This document shows positions 1 to 7,433 of a DNA stretch of 29,822 nucleotides, piece after piece. Position 1 is the first letter of the stretch, and the number at the start of each line of letters is the position of its first letter. A program made the position numbers and the translations under genes. The notes below the pieces were generated by a model. The model worked only from the letters and a program-made list of their open reading frames with translations, did no database searches and had not been told where the DNA came from. The stretch covers positions 1-29,822 of the forward strand of contig CALCHY010000115.1 of assembly GCA_937907415.1 (NCBI GenBank), given 5' to 3'. The stretch is from an uncultured Trueperaceae bacterium (GTDB lineage Bacteria > Deinococcota > Deinococci > Deinococcales > Trueperaceae).

Positions 1-38
1 CTCAGAACGTCTCAACTAGGCTGAACCAGTGCAATCCC

Positions 39-68
39 TTGACGCGCACTGCTAGGGTTTCATACACT
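39..68 (+). promoter_or_regulatory. Promoter of the tRNA-Gln pair
   Basis: A -35 box TTGACG (39-44) lies 18 nt upstream of a -10 box TACACT (63-68). Transcription would begin near 75, about 20 nt before the first tRNA. No other promoter is visible ahead of the second tRNA, so both are probably processed from one transcript. Seen by eye against the sigma-70 consensus; no start site has been measured. Confidence 0.6.
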
Positions 69-94
69 CCCAGATGCGCCTTGGGCAGCCGTGG

Positions 95-168
95 TGGCCC
101 ATCGTCTAATGGCAGGACAGCGGATTCTGGTTCCGCCGGTCTAGGTTCGAGTCCTAGTGGGCCAGCCA
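95..168 (+). tRNA. tRNA-Gln (anticodon CTG)
   Basis: A 74-nt cloverleaf. The acceptor arms TGGCCCA (95-101) and TGGGCCA (158-164) pair perfectly, followed by discriminator G165 and an encoded CCA (166-168). The anticodon stem GCGGA/TCCGC encloses the loop TTCTGGT, giving anticodon CTG, which reads CAG codons. The T-arm contains GGTTCGAGTCC. U1-A72, G2-C71, G3-C70 and G73 are the acceptor-end elements recognised by glutaminyl-tRNA synthetase in E. coli, which supports the Gln assignment independently of the anticodon. A second Gln isoacceptor follows 79 nt downstream. Confidence 0.95.
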
Positions 169-247
169 AACGCACCACACCACACCGGCAAGGCACTCCG
201 GCGAGGCAGCACGGCGCGACTGTAGTAGTTAGAGCAGCACCAGACGT

Positions 248-321
248 TGGCCCATCGTCTAACGGCAGGACACCCGGTTTTGGTCCGGTCGGTCGGAGTT
301 CGAATCTCTGTGGGCCAGCCA
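248..321 (+). tRNA. tRNA-Gln (anticodon TTG)
   Basis: A 74-nt cloverleaf with the same acceptor sequence as the upstream tRNA (TGGCCCA with TGGGCCA), discriminator G and encoded CCA (319-321). The anticodon loop TTTTGGT gives anticodon TTG, which reads CAA and, by wobble, CAG. The anticodon stem is CCCGG/CCGGT, so its outermost pair (27-43) is a C-U mismatch, while the upstream copy is fully paired. The T-arm is GGAGTTCGAATCTCT. This pair of isoacceptors probably covers both Gln codons for the cell and shares a promoter and terminator. Confidence 0.95.
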
Positions 322-323
322 AG

Positions 324-352
324 ACGCCTCCCTTGCGGGAGGCGTTCTTATT
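324..352 (+). terminator. Rho-independent terminator after the tRNA-Gln genes
   Basis: A perfect 9-bp stem, ACGCCTCCC (324-332) and GGGAGGCGT (337-345), has a TTGC loop and is followed by a T-rich tail TTCTTATT. It sits two bases after the second tRNA's CCA and directly before the end of the convergent dehydrogenase gene, so it may stop transcription from both sides. Confidence 0.85.
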
Positions 353-353
353 G

Positions 354-1214
354 CTAACGCGGCCCTTCGTAGTCGTAGAAGCCGCCCCCAGACTTCCTCC
401 CGAGCCGGCCCGCCTCGACGAGCTTGCGCAACGTCTGCGGCGCCAGGAAGCGGTCGCCTAACGCGCCACGCATGCTTTCTGCGATCAGCAGCATGGTGTC
501 TAGGCCGATGTAGTCTGCCAGCTCGAGCGGCCCCATCGGATGGTTCAGGCCGAGCTTGACGGCCGTATCGATGTCTGGCTTGGTGGCGACCCCCTCCTCT
601 AGCATGCGCATGCTCTCGAGAAGCAACGCCGCCAGCGCCCGGGTCGTGACGAAGCCTGCCCTGTCCTCGACGACGACGGTCGTCTTCCCGCAGCTGCTCG
701 CTAGCGAGAGGGTCGCCGCGAGGGTCGCGTCCGACGTCTGCACTGCCCGCACGACCTCGACGAGCACCATGCGCTCTGGCGGGTTGAACCAGTGCATGCC
801 CACGACTTGAGAGGCGCGCAGCGTGGCGCCAGCGATGGCGGTGACGGAGAGTTCGCTCGTGTTGCTTGCCAGCACCGCGTGGGCCGGCGCTAGCTCGTGG
901 AGGCGCGCGAACAGTTCGCGCTTGAGCTCGAGTACTTCGGGCACGGCCTCGATCACGAAGCTTGCGGCCGCCACCGCCTCCGCGAGGTCGGTGGTGAGCG
1001 TCAAGCGGCCAGCGGCGACCGCCTCGGCCGCGCGCCTGTGCGCCCGTTCGCGCGCTCTCATGAGCGCGTCGCCGCGCGTGTCGTATAGCGCAACGTGGTG
1101 GCCGGCCAGCAACAGACTCGTTGCTATGCCGCCACCCATCGTGCCTGCGCCAACCACCGTTACGTTCTGGGGCAGGGTGGCGTCTGCGTTCAGTTCGGTG
1201 TTCGAGGTCGTCAT
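354..1214 (-). CDS. hbd: 3-hydroxybutyryl-CoA dehydrogenase (3-hydroxyacyl-CoA dehydrogenase family)
   Basis: A soluble NAD(P)-dependent enzyme of 286 aa that interconverts 3-hydroxyacyl-CoA and 3-oxoacyl-CoA. This is the single-function length typical of Hbd/PaaH proteins, without a fused crotonase domain. The N-terminal Rossmann fold shows the dinucleotide motif GAGTMGGG (residues 22-29). The catalytic region includes ASNTSEL (117-123) and GMHWFNPPERM (139-149) with the catalytic His at about 141 and the partner Glu near 153. The C-terminal helical domain carries the family motif GFVTTR and a DTAVKLGLNHPMGP stretch. Its ATG overlaps the stop of the upstream methyltransferase by 4 nt, so the two are translationally coupled. 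Whether it serves fatty-acid oxidation, phenylacetate breakdown or polyhydroxybutyrate turnover cannot be decided here. Confidence 0.9.
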   Translation of the reverse strand: MTTSNTELNADATLPQNVTVVGAGTMGGGIATSLLLAGHHVALYDTRGDALMRARERAHRRAAEAVAAGRLTLTTDLAEAVAAASFVIEAVPEVLELKRELFARLHELAPAHAVLASNTSELSVTAIAGATLRASQVVGMHWFNPPERMVLVEVVRAVQTSDATLAATLSLASSCGKTTVVVEDRAGFVTTRALAALLLESMRMLEEGVATKPDIDTAVKLGLNHPMGPLELADYIGLDTMLLIAESMRGALGDRFLAPQTLRKLVEAGRLGRKSGGGFYDYEGPR

Positions 1215-2065
1215 CTCGTGGTGCTCCCATCCGGAGCGCTCGCTCCGCTACTAGAAACGTTGTTCGCCGCAAGCGGGGCGTAGAGGTCGTAACGCACGGT
1301 TCTGCCGCGCAAGCTGCCACTCGGCGCCAGCTTCCCGAGCGGCTCCCCTCTTAGCGGGCGCTTGACGACTACGCGGCGCGAGGCATGGGCGCGCGCGGCA
1401 GCAAGCAACGTGGCGTCTTCCGCCTGCGCGGCGGCGGGGTCTCTCTGCTGCTCGAGGCGCAACGTGTTCATGCCCTTACCCGTCAGGCCTCGCCCCGACT
1501 TACTTGGGAACATCGGGTCTAGGTAGACGATGGCGGTACTCGCCTGCATGGACGCGAGGTAGTCACGGGCGTCTCCCTCGACGAGCGTCACGCGCCCGGC
1601 TGCTGCGGCGGCCGTGGCGCCGAGTTCGCCGGCGAGCGCGCGGCTTAGGGCGTCCTCCAGGAGTACGGCCAACAGCGGCTCGCGCTCGATCATGACGACG
1701 CGGTGCCCTAACGCCGCCAGATGGAAGCCGTCGGCACCCAGCCCGGCGGTCGCGTCCACCACGCCCGGCGGCCCACCAGGTTGGCCGGTAAGCAGCGCGC
1801 GCGCGAGTAGGTCGCGGCCAGGTAGCAGCGGGCTGGTCAGCTTGGCGGTCGCGGCGGTGACGCGCACGGCGCCGGCTGAGCGGATGGCCAGACCAGCGGA
1901 GGAAACCTCCAGGGCCGCTGCGCTTGGGTCGGCCTGGCCGGCGTCGGCGGCGATGAACTCGAGGCCGAGGCGCTCCGCCAGCGTGGCCGCTCGCGCCGCG
2001 GCGGGCACGTCAAGTGCCACCACCCTCGACACCACGCCCCTCGTCTGGCCAACCAAGGCACTCAT
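1211..2065 (-). CDS. RsmJ-like class I SAM-dependent rRNA methyltransferase
   Basis: A 284-aa protein resembling RsmJ, which in E. coli makes m2G1516 in 16S rRNA. A degenerate N-terminal segment (about 1-85) precedes a SAM-binding core: VVDATAGLG at 102-110 (motif I), MIERE at 125-129 (acidic end of strand 2), VEGDARDYL at 162-170, YLDPMFP at 181-187 (motif IV, typical of amino-group methylation in this family) and VVVKRPLRG near the C-terminus. These are hallmark RsmJ signatures. The start is the ATG at 2065, seven nt after a -10-like TAGCAT, which implies a leaderless mRNA. Its stop overlaps the dehydrogenase start. RsmJ is best known from gammaproteobacteria, so the true target in this organism is uncertain. 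Confidence 0.8.
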   Translation of the reverse strand: MSALVGQTRGVVSRVVALDVPAAARAATLAERLGLEFIAADAGQADPSAAALEVSSAGLAIRSAGAVRVTAATAKLTSPLLPGRDLLARALLTGQPGGPPGVVDATAGLGADGFHLAALGHRVVMIEREPLLAVLLEDALSRALAGELGATAAAAAGRVTLVEGDARDYLASMQASTAIVYLDPMFPSKSGRGLTGKGMNTLRLEQQRDPAAAQAEDATLLAAARAHASRRVVVKRPLRGEPLGKLAPSGSLRGRTVRYDLYAPLAANNVSSSGASAPDGSTTR

Positions 2066-2078
2066 ACGCTCGATGCTA
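2066..2078 (-). promoter_or_regulatory. Leaderless-type -10 box for the RsmJ-like gene
   Basis: On the minus strand TAGCAT (2078-2073) is followed by 7 nt and then the ATG at 2065. No Shine-Dalgarno sequence fits in that gap. A -35 box is not evident. The spacing matches the other putative leaderless starts in this window. Confidence 0.45.
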
Positions 2079-2179
2079 CCGCTCCGTGGTCCAGCGCTGG
2101 CTGGCGTCTGGTTAGCCGCTCAGCGCCGGTCGAGACGGCGCGTGTGACGCTCACCAGCATCCAACCCCCCGTCACTTCG

Positions 2180-2188
2180 TGCTACGAT
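2180..2188 (+). promoter_or_regulatory. Extended -10 promoter of the class III aminotransferase
   Basis: TGC followed by TACGAT (2183-2188) forms an extended -10 element. No convincing -35 is seen, which is acceptable for extended -10 promoters. Transcription would start near 2195, leaving an untranslated leader of about 160 nt. Confidence 0.4.
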
Positions 2189-2194
2189 TCATCG

Positions 2195-2352
2195 GACGCA
2201 AGGCGCTTCTGGCTACGAAATCAAGAAGGCGTTGCCATCTCACCTTGGATGCTTTCGGAAACCGTCCGGAACACCTAAGCATCAACGGTCGAGCGCGGCC
2301 ACTGCCCGGGCCAGCCTAGCGGCTGGAAAGGTCGAGCGCCAAGGAGGTCGGA
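2195..2352 (+). promoter_or_regulatory. Structured 5' leader of the aminotransferase gene
   Basis: This non-coding stretch can fold in several places. GATGCTT (2248-2254) pairs with AAGCATC (2277-2283) around an inner CGG-AAA-CCG hairpin. CCAGCC (2311-2316) pairs with GGCTGG (2321-2326) over a TAGC loop. The 10-mer GGTCGAGCGC occurs twice, at 2287-2296 and 2330-2339, and the second copy abuts the Shine-Dalgarno AAGGAGG (2341-2347). A cis-acting regulatory RNA is possible, but I recognise no known riboswitch class. The inferred promoter at 2180-2188 sets the left boundary. Confidence 0.35.
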
Positions 2353-3669
2353 ATGAACAACAAGGAACTAGCCCAACGCCGCCAGGCTGCGGTAACGCCA
2401 GCCGCACAGAGCGTGCACCCCATCTACCCCGTTCGCGGCAAGGGCAGCTACGTGTGGGACGCGGACGGCAAGAAGTTCCTCGACTTCTCCGCCGGCATCG
2501 CCGTCATGAACCTCGGACACTCGCACCCCAAGGTGCTCGAGGCCGTCAAGCGCTCCGTGGACGAGTTCCAGCACCTGTGCTTCGCCGTCGGCATGCACCC
2601 TTCGTACATCGAGCTGGCGGAGCGCCTCAACGCCATCGCGCCCGGTCCAACGCCGAAGAAGACGTTCCTCGTCAACTCGGGCGCAGAAGCCGTCGAGAAC
2701 ACCGTCAAGATCGCGCGGGCGTACACCAAGCGCGCTGGCATCGTGGCGTTCACCCACGCGTTCCACGGCCGCACCTACATGGCCATGTCGCTGACGAACA
2801 AGGCCGACCCGTACAAGACGGGCTTCGTTCTGCGCGCCGCCGAGATCTACCGCGCCGAGTACCCGTACCACTTCCGCAACCCCTGGGGCGCGCGGACCGT
2901 GGAGGAGACCGGCGAAGCGGCGTTGAAGGCGCTCAGGAACCAAGTCAAGTACACCATCGGCGAGAGCGAAGTGGCTGCCTTCCTCCTGGAGCCAGTAGTT
3001 GGCGAAGGCGGCTTCATCCCCGCGCCAAGCAACTTCCTCGCTGGCCTGCGCGAGTACGCCGACAAGATCGGCGCACTCTGGATCGACGACGAGGTCCAAA
3101 CTGGCCTCGGCCGCACGGGCAGGACCTGGGCCGTCGATCACTACGGCCTAGAACCGGACCTCGTGGCCACCGCCAAGGGCCTGGGCTCCGGCTTCCCCAT
3201 CGCGGCCGCCATCGGCAAGGCCCACATCATGGACGCTCTCAAACCCGGCATGCTCGGCACCACCTTCGGCGGCAACCCGACTAGCTGCGCGGCCGCCATA
3301 GCTACCCTCGACGTCATGCAACAAGAGGACATCGCTGGCAACGCCGCCCGCCTCGGAGAAATCGCTCATGCGCGCCTGACCGCCCTCAAGCAGCGCCACC
3401 ACGGCATCGGTGAAGTGCGCGGGCTCGGCATCATGCTCGGCATCGAGTTCGTTGGCGCCGACGGCATCAGCCCGGACGGAGCGACCGTCGACGCGCTCGT
3501 TGCGGAAGCGCGCAACCAGGGCCTCATCCTCCTCTCCACCGGCACGTACGGCAACGTCATCCGCCTACTGCCGCCACTCACGATGAGCGAGGACGAACTG
3601 GTCGCAGGCCTCGAGATCATCGAATCCGCGCTCGAGAAGGTCTCTGGCAAACTGCCGGTCAACGCCTGA
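2353..3669 (+). CDS. gabT: Class III PLP-dependent aminotransferase, 4-aminobutyrate aminotransferase type
   Basis: A cytosolic fold-type I aminotransferase of 438 aa, close to the usual GabT length of about 425. It would transfer the amino group of 4-aminobutyrate or a related omega-amino acid to 2-oxoglutarate. Visible signatures: FLVNSGAEAVENTVKIAR (105-122), which binds the PLP phosphate; AFHGRTY (136-142); IDDEVQTGLGRTG (244-256), with the Asp that contacts the pyridine nitrogen; and TAKGLGSGFP (273-282), whose Lys275 should hold PLP. GTTFGGNP follows as in the family. The ATG has a strong AAGGAGG five nt upstream. Ornithine/acetylornithine aminotransferases and archaeal amino-acid racemases share this fold, so the substrate is inferred only from overall similarity to GabT. 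It is a single-gene unit with a long leader and a terminator. Confidence 0.85.
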   Translation: MNNKELAQRRQAAVTPAAQSVHPIYPVRGKGSYVWDADGKKFLDFSAGIAVMNLGHSHPKVLEAVKRSVDEFQHLCFAVGMHPSYIELAERLNAIAPGPTPKKTFLVNSGAEAVENTVKIARAYTKRAGIVAFTHAFHGRTYMAMSLTNKADPYKTGFVLRAAEIYRAEYPYHFRNPWGARTVEETGEAALKALRNQVKYTIGESEVAAFLLEPVVGEGGFIPAPSNFLAGLREYADKIGALWIDDEVQTGLGRTGRTWAVDHYGLEPDLVATAKGLGSGFPIAAAIGKAHIMDALKPGMLGTTFGGNPTSCAAAIATLDVMQQEDIAGNAARLGEIAHARLTALKQRHHGIGEVRGLGIMLGIEFVGADGISPDGATVDALVAEARNQGLILLSTGTYGNVIRLLPPLTMSEDELVAGLEIIESALEKVSGKLPVNA

Positions 3670-3686
3670 GCGGAACATGAACTGAC

Positions 3687-3722
3687 GAGGCGCGCGGCCC
3701 CGATGTTGGGGCCGCGCGCCTC
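3687..3722. terminator. Long bidirectional hairpin between convergent genes
   Basis: A perfect 15-bp stem, GAGGCGCGCGGCCCC (3687-3701) and GGGGCCGCGCGCCTC (3708-3722), has a GATGTT loop. It lies between the stops of the convergent aminotransferase and sulfurtransferase genes, so it can fold in both transcripts. There is no T-tract on either side, so it may work with Rho or by stabilising 3' ends rather than as a classical intrinsic terminator. Confidence 0.75.
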
Positions 3723-3741
3723 GCTCGCTAACGCCAGTCGC

Positions 3742-4620
3742 TTAAGGCTCGCGACCCTGCTTGATGGGAACGCCGACGAGGTTGCCCCACTCGGTCCACG
3801 AGCCGTCGTAGTTGCGCACCCGCGGGTAACCGAGGAGGTAGCGCAGCACGAACCACGTGTGGCTCGAGCGTTCCGCGATGCGGCAGTACGTCACGATATC
3901 CTGGTGGCGTCCGACCCCGGCCTCACCGTAAACGGCGGCCAGCTCCGCCACGCTCTTGAAAGTGCCGTCGGCGTTCGCCGCCTTGGACCACGGCACGTTG
4001 GTGGCGCCAGGGATGTGGCCGCCGCGCTGCGCCCCCTCCTGCGGGTAGTCAGGCATGTGCAGCTTCTCGCCCGTGTACTCGGCCTCCGAGCGTACGTCCA
4101 CCAGCGCACCCTTGCCTTGCGCCACGCTTAGCAGGTGCTGTATCACCTCTGGCGCGAACGCCCTGATGGTGGCATCGCGGTACTTAACTTCGTACTCGCC
4201 CTTGGCAACGGTCGGCACGGTCGTTTCGAGGGCGCGGCCCTCGGCGACCCATTTCTGCCGCCCGCCGTTCATGAGCCGCACGTCCGCGTGACCGTTGTAC
4301 TTGAAGAACCAGAAAGCGTAAGCCGCCCACCAGTTCGACTTGTCGCCGTACAGCACGACGGTCGTGTCATTGCTGACACCCTTGTCCGCCATCAAAGACG
4401 CGAAGCCTTCTGGCCCGATGAAGTCGCGAACGTCTAGGCGCTGCAGCTCAGTCAACCAGTCGAGTTTGAGGGCGCCTGGCACGTGGCCCTGGTCGTAAAG
4501 TAGAACGTCCTCGTCCACCTCGAAGATGCGGATGTTGGAGCCTTGCGGGTGGGCGTCCACCCACTCGGTGCTGACGAGCACCTCGGGGTGAGCGTAGTTA
4601 CCGGAGCCAGCTTTACTCAT
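3742..4620 (-). CDS. Two-domain rhodanese, thiosulfate sulfurtransferase
   Basis: A 292-aa tandem rhodanese of the CysA/SseA family, which moves sulfane sulfur from thiosulfate (or 3-mercaptopyruvate) to an acceptor such as cyanide or a thiol. The inactive N-terminal domain (about 15-130) contains [13 protein letters not shown] and [17 protein letters not shown]. The C-terminal domain (about 155-285) contains [26 protein letters not shown] and the active-site loop [11 protein letters not shown], with catalytic Cys246. The CRIxERSS loop resembles actinobacterial CysA thiosulfate sulfurtransferases more than the CGSGVTA loop of mercaptopyruvate enzymes, so thiosulfate is the likelier donor. A GGAGG Shine-Dalgarno precedes the ATG by a few nt. 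It is a single gene, convergent with the aminotransferase. Confidence 0.9.
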   Translation of the reverse strand: MSKAGSGNYAHPEVLVSTEWVDAHPQGSNIRIFEVDEDVLLYDQGHVPGALKLDWLTELQRLDVRDFIGPEGFASLMADKGVSNDTTVVLYGDKSNWWAAYAFWFFKYNGHADVRLMNGGRQKWVAEGRALETTVPTVAKGEYEVKYRDATIRAFAPEVIQHLLSVAQGKGALVDVRSEAEYTGEKLHMPDYPQEGAQRGGHIPGATNVPWSKAANADGTFKSVAELAAVYGEAGVGRHQDIVTYCRIAERSSHTWFVLRYLLGYPRVRNYDGSWTEWGNLVGVPIKQGREP

Positions 4621-4703
4621 TCAATCCTCCGTTCCCCACATGCTAACCGCACGCCACCCGCGGGCCGCCGCCGCGCGACGACTTTCCGGCCCGTGACCGG
4701 CGC

Positions 4704-4709
4704 TATACT
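4704..4709 (+). promoter_or_regulatory. Leaderless-type -10 box TATACT for rpe
   Basis: TATACT is separated by exactly 6 nt from the ATG at 4716, so transcription would begin at or beside the start codon. No Shine-Dalgarno is possible. The -35 region is poor. Confidence 0.6.
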
Positions 4710-4715
4710 CGCGTG

Positions 4716-5411
4716 ATGCCCTCAGTCCGGCTTGCTCCTTCCATCCTCTCGGCCGACTTCGCGCGCCTAGGCGAGGCCGTCGCCGCCATCGCAGCCGCGG
4801 GCGCTGACCTAGTGCACGTCGACGTGATGGACGGGCACTTCGTTCCGAACATCTCCATCGGGCCGGCAGTCGTCGCCGCCGTCAAGCGCTCCTGCGACTT
4901 GCCCCTCGACGTCCACCTCATGATCTCGCAGCCGGAGCGTTACGTTCCCGACTTCGTCGACGCTGGCGCAGACTGGGTAACGGTTCACGCGGAGGCCAGC
5001 GTTCACCTCCACCGCCTCCTCACGCAGATCCGCGAGTCAGGCGCCAAGGTCGGGCTCGCCCTCAACCCGCTCACGCCACTTGCGGTCCTAGAAGCGGCCT
5101 TGCCTTACCTCGACCAGGCCCTCGTGATGAGCGTCAACCCGGGCTTCGGCGGGCAGTCGTTCATCCCTGCTTCGGTCGCTAGGGTCGAGGCCGTCAAGCG
5201 CATGCGTGACCGCATCAATCCCAACTGCCAGATCGAGGTAGACGGCGGAGTGAACGTCAAGACCGCGCCGCTCCTCGCTGCCGCGGGAGCGGACGTGCTC
5301 GTGGCGGGCAGCGCGGTGTTCGGCGGGCACGGCACGGTAGGCGAGAACATCGCGGCTCTGCGAGCGGCAGCGAACCAACTAGATCAACCCGCGGCCACGC
5401 CGAGGGGTTAA
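4716..5411 (+). CDS. rpe: Ribulose-phosphate 3-epimerase
   Basis: A 231-aa TIM-barrel enzyme that interconverts ribulose 5-phosphate and xylulose 5-phosphate in the pentose phosphate pathway. The whole chain matches Rpe: LAPSILSADFARL (6-18), VHVDVMDGHFVPN (33-45) with metal-binding His34 and the acid/base Asp36, DVHLMI (65-70) with metal ligand His67, SVNPGFGGQSF in the phosphate/lid loop, and EVDGGVN with the second catalytic Asp. I chose the ATG at 4716 rather than the in-frame GTG at 4713 because it sits six nt after TATACT, the same distance seen at other leaderless starts here. The protein differs by only one residue between the two choices. It is convergent with accA. Confidence 0.95.
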   Translation: MPSVRLAPSILSADFARLGEAVAAIAAAGADLVHVDVMDGHFVPNISIGPAVVAAVKRSCDLPLDVHLMISQPERYVPDFVDAGADWVTVHAEASVHLHRLLTQIRESGAKVGLALNPLTPLAVLEAALPYLDQALVMSVNPGFGGQSFIPASVARVEAVKRMRDRINPNCQIEVDGGVNVKTAPLLAAAGADVLVAGSAVFGGHGTVGENIAALRAAANQLDQPAATPRG

Positions 5412-5426
5412 GGGCCAGGCGGGGCC

Positions 5427-6380
5427 TCAGGCGGCGACGTGAAAGCGGCCAAGGGACCGGAAACGCCGGTAGCGCGCCTCGAGTAGCTGTTCTGGCGTCA
5501 GGGGCGTTAGCTGCGCTAGTTCCTCGACCAGCGCGACCTTGACTAGTTCCATGGCGGCCTCGCGGTGATTGTGCGCGGCGCCAAGCGGCTCGTCTATCAC
5601 GCGGTCGACGACGCCGAGCGTGACGAGGTCGCGGGCCGTCAAGCGCAGCGCCTCCGCGGCCTTCTCCGCCTCGCCCGCGTCGCGCCACAGGATGGCGGCG
5701 CAAGACTCCGGGCTGATGACGGAGTAGATGGCGTTCTCCAAGATGAGCACGCGGTTGGCAACGCCGATCGCCAACGCGCCGCCAGAGCCACCCTCGCCGA
5801 TCACCACGCTGATGGCCGGCACCGTCAGGCGGCTCATGCGCCTGATGCTCTCGGCGATGACCCACGCCTGGCCCTGCTCCTCCGCGGCCAGACCGGGGTA
5901 CGCGCCCGGAGTGTCGATGAGGGCGACGACCGGCAGGCGGAACTTGTCCGCCAAGTCGAACATGCGCATGGCTTTGCGGTAGCCACTAGGGTGGCTCATG
6001 CCGAAGTTGCGGTAGATGTTCTCTTTCGTGTCGCGGCCCTTCTGCTGGGCGATGACGGCCACGCTTACGTCGCCGAGCCGCGCTAGGCCAGTGACGATGG
6101 CGGGGTCGTCGCCGAGCGTGCGGTCGCCATGCAGCTCGGTGAAGCCATCGAAGGTGTGCTGCAGGTAGTCGAGCCCCGTCGGCCTGCCTGGAGCTCGCGC
6201 TACTTGCACGCGCTGCCAGCGCGTTAGGCTCGCGTACGTCTCGCGCTTCAGGGTATCAAGGCGCCCTTGCAGCGCCTCGATTTCGCTGCCAAGGTCGAGC
6301 TCCTGCTCAGTGGCGTACGCCCGCATATCGCGGATCTTGGCTTCTAGGTCGTCTATCGGCTTCTCAAACGGCAGCGGCAC
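5427..6380 (-). CDS. accA: Acetyl-CoA carboxylase carboxyltransferase subunit alpha
   Basis: A 317-aa alpha subunit of the carboxyltransferase, which with AccD transfers the carboxyl group from carboxybiotin to acetyl-CoA to make malonyl-CoA, the first step of fatty-acid synthesis. The N-terminus ([15 protein letters not shown]) is the standard AccA helix. The crotonase-like core shows [57 protein letters not shown] and [14 protein letters not shown]. Length and order are normal. The start is a GTG inside the end of accD (17-nt overlap) behind a GAGGGGG Shine-Dalgarno-like run, so the two subunits are translationally coupled at what should be equal stoichiometry. Biotin carboxylase and carrier genes are not in the window. 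Confidence 0.96.
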   Translation of the reverse strand: MPLPFEKPIDDLEAKIRDMRAYATEQELDLGSEIEALQGRLDTLKRETYASLTRWQRVQVARAPGRPTGLDYLQHTFDGFTELHGDRTLGDDPAIVTGLARLGDVSVAVIAQQKGRDTKENIYRNFGMSHPSGYRKAMRMFDLADKFRLPVVALIDTPGAYPGLAAEEQGQAWVIAESIRRMSRLTVPAISVVIGEGGSGGALAIGVANRVLILENAIYSVISPESCAAILWRDAGEAEKAAEALRLTARDLVTLGVVDRVIDEPLGAAHNHREAAMELVKVALVEELAQLTPLTPEQLLEARYRRFRSLGRFHVAA

Positions 6381-7251
6381 GCGCCACCCCCTCGATATGC
6401 GCAGGTAAACCGCTCGTCAAGAGCTTCAGTACCTCGACCACGCGCTCCTTGAGGGCGCGGCGGTCGACCACGTCGTCGACCATGCCCTTCTGCAACAGGA
6501 ACTCGGCTCGTTGAAAGCCGTCAGGCAAGTCCTGCCTGATCGTCTGCTGGATGACGCGCGGGCCAGCGAACGAGATGAGAGCGCCTGGCTCCGCGAAGAT
6601 GATATCGCCGAGGGTCGCGAACGACGCCGTAACGCCGCCCGTCGTTGGATCGGTCAACACGCTGACGTACGGAAGGCGCCTCTTCGCCAAGACCTCGAGG
6701 GCAACCGTCGTCTTGGCCATCTGCATGAGTGACAGTGCGCCCTCCTGCATCCGCGCACCACCGGAAGCCGTGATGGCAACCAGCGCCCGTCCCTCATCCG
6801 CGGCGCGCTCGGCGGCGCGAGCTATCTCCTCGCCGACGACAGAGCCCATCGAACCGGCCATGAAGAAGAAGTCCATGATCACTAGCGCGACCGGCTGCCC
6901 GCCCATGCGCGCAGCGCCAGTGACGATAGCGTCTGGGCGCCCCTGCTTCTGTTGCGCCTTCTGCAGGCGCTCGGCGTACGGTTGGGCGTCGTTGAACTCG
7001 AGCGGGTCCTCAGGTTCGATGCCGCCAGACCACTGCTCGAACGTCCCGCTGTCGGCTAGCAGCGCGATGCGCGCCTCGACCGGCATGCGGTAATGGTGCC
7101 CGCATTCCGGGCAGATGTAGGTGTTGGCTACGAGGTCTTTGCGGTAGATCTGGGCGTTACAGCTCTCGCACTTCAGCCACAATCCGGCTGGGCTGTTGTC
7201 GTCCTCGTTCTTGGTGGGGCGGTTCCGGCGGAACCAACGCTCAAGCGCCAT
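6364..7251 (-). CDS. accD: Acetyl-CoA carboxylase carboxyltransferase subunit beta
   Basis: A 295-aa beta subunit of the carboxyltransferase, partner of the overlapping accA. An N-terminal four-cysteine zinc ribbon (CESC and, 16 residues later, [11 protein letters not shown]) is followed by the crotonase-type core: [70 protein letters not shown] and the [10 protein letters not shown] segment. All are standard AccD motifs. I prefer the ATG at 7251, giving MALERWFRR with a GGGAG Shine-Dalgarno five nt upstream, over an in-frame GTG at 7263. The 180 nt between this gene and the bactofilin probably hold its promoter; on the minus strand TACTGT (7267-7262) and TATTGT (about 7301-7296) are candidate -10 boxes, neither with a good -35. 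Confidence 0.95.
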   Translation of the reverse strand: MALERWFRRNRPTKNEDDNSPAGLWLKCESCNAQIYRKDLVANTYICPECGHHYRMPVEARIALLADSGTFEQWSGGIEPEDPLEFNDAQPYAERLQKAQQKQGRPDAIVTGAARMGGQPVALVIMDFFFMAGSMGSVVGEEIARAAERAADEGRALVAITASGGARMQEGALSLMQMAKTTVALEVLAKRRLPYVSVLTDPTTGGVTASFATLGDIIFAEPGALISFAGPRVIQQTIRQDLPDGFQRAEFLLQKGMVDDVVDRRALKERVVEVLKLLTSGLPAHIEGVARAAAV

Positions 7252-7433
7252 CGCCACTCCCACAGTACTCGTGGCGCGCAGCTAGCGTGATTGAACAATA
7301 CGTCACGCCGCATGATAGCAGCCGCGCGCGCGTCTCCTGCCGCGACGCACTGCCCAATGGCGCACCGGATCGCCCCATCATGCGAGGCGCGACCGCGAGA
7401 GTGCGAAGCACGGGAGCGAGTGGCGCACGGCGC

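Noticed and set aside
259..1320. A 353-codon minus-strand frame spanning a tRNA and the hbd gene
   Set aside because: It reads through a tRNA gene and a terminator and gives an Arg-rich chain; the overlapping hbd frame has complete enzyme motifs.
2232..3284. A 350-codon plus-strand frame overlapping the aminotransferase in another frame
   Set aside because: Arg/His/Gly-rich with no domain, and fully explained as a shifted reading of gabT, which has a strong Shine-Dalgarno and all catalytic motifs.
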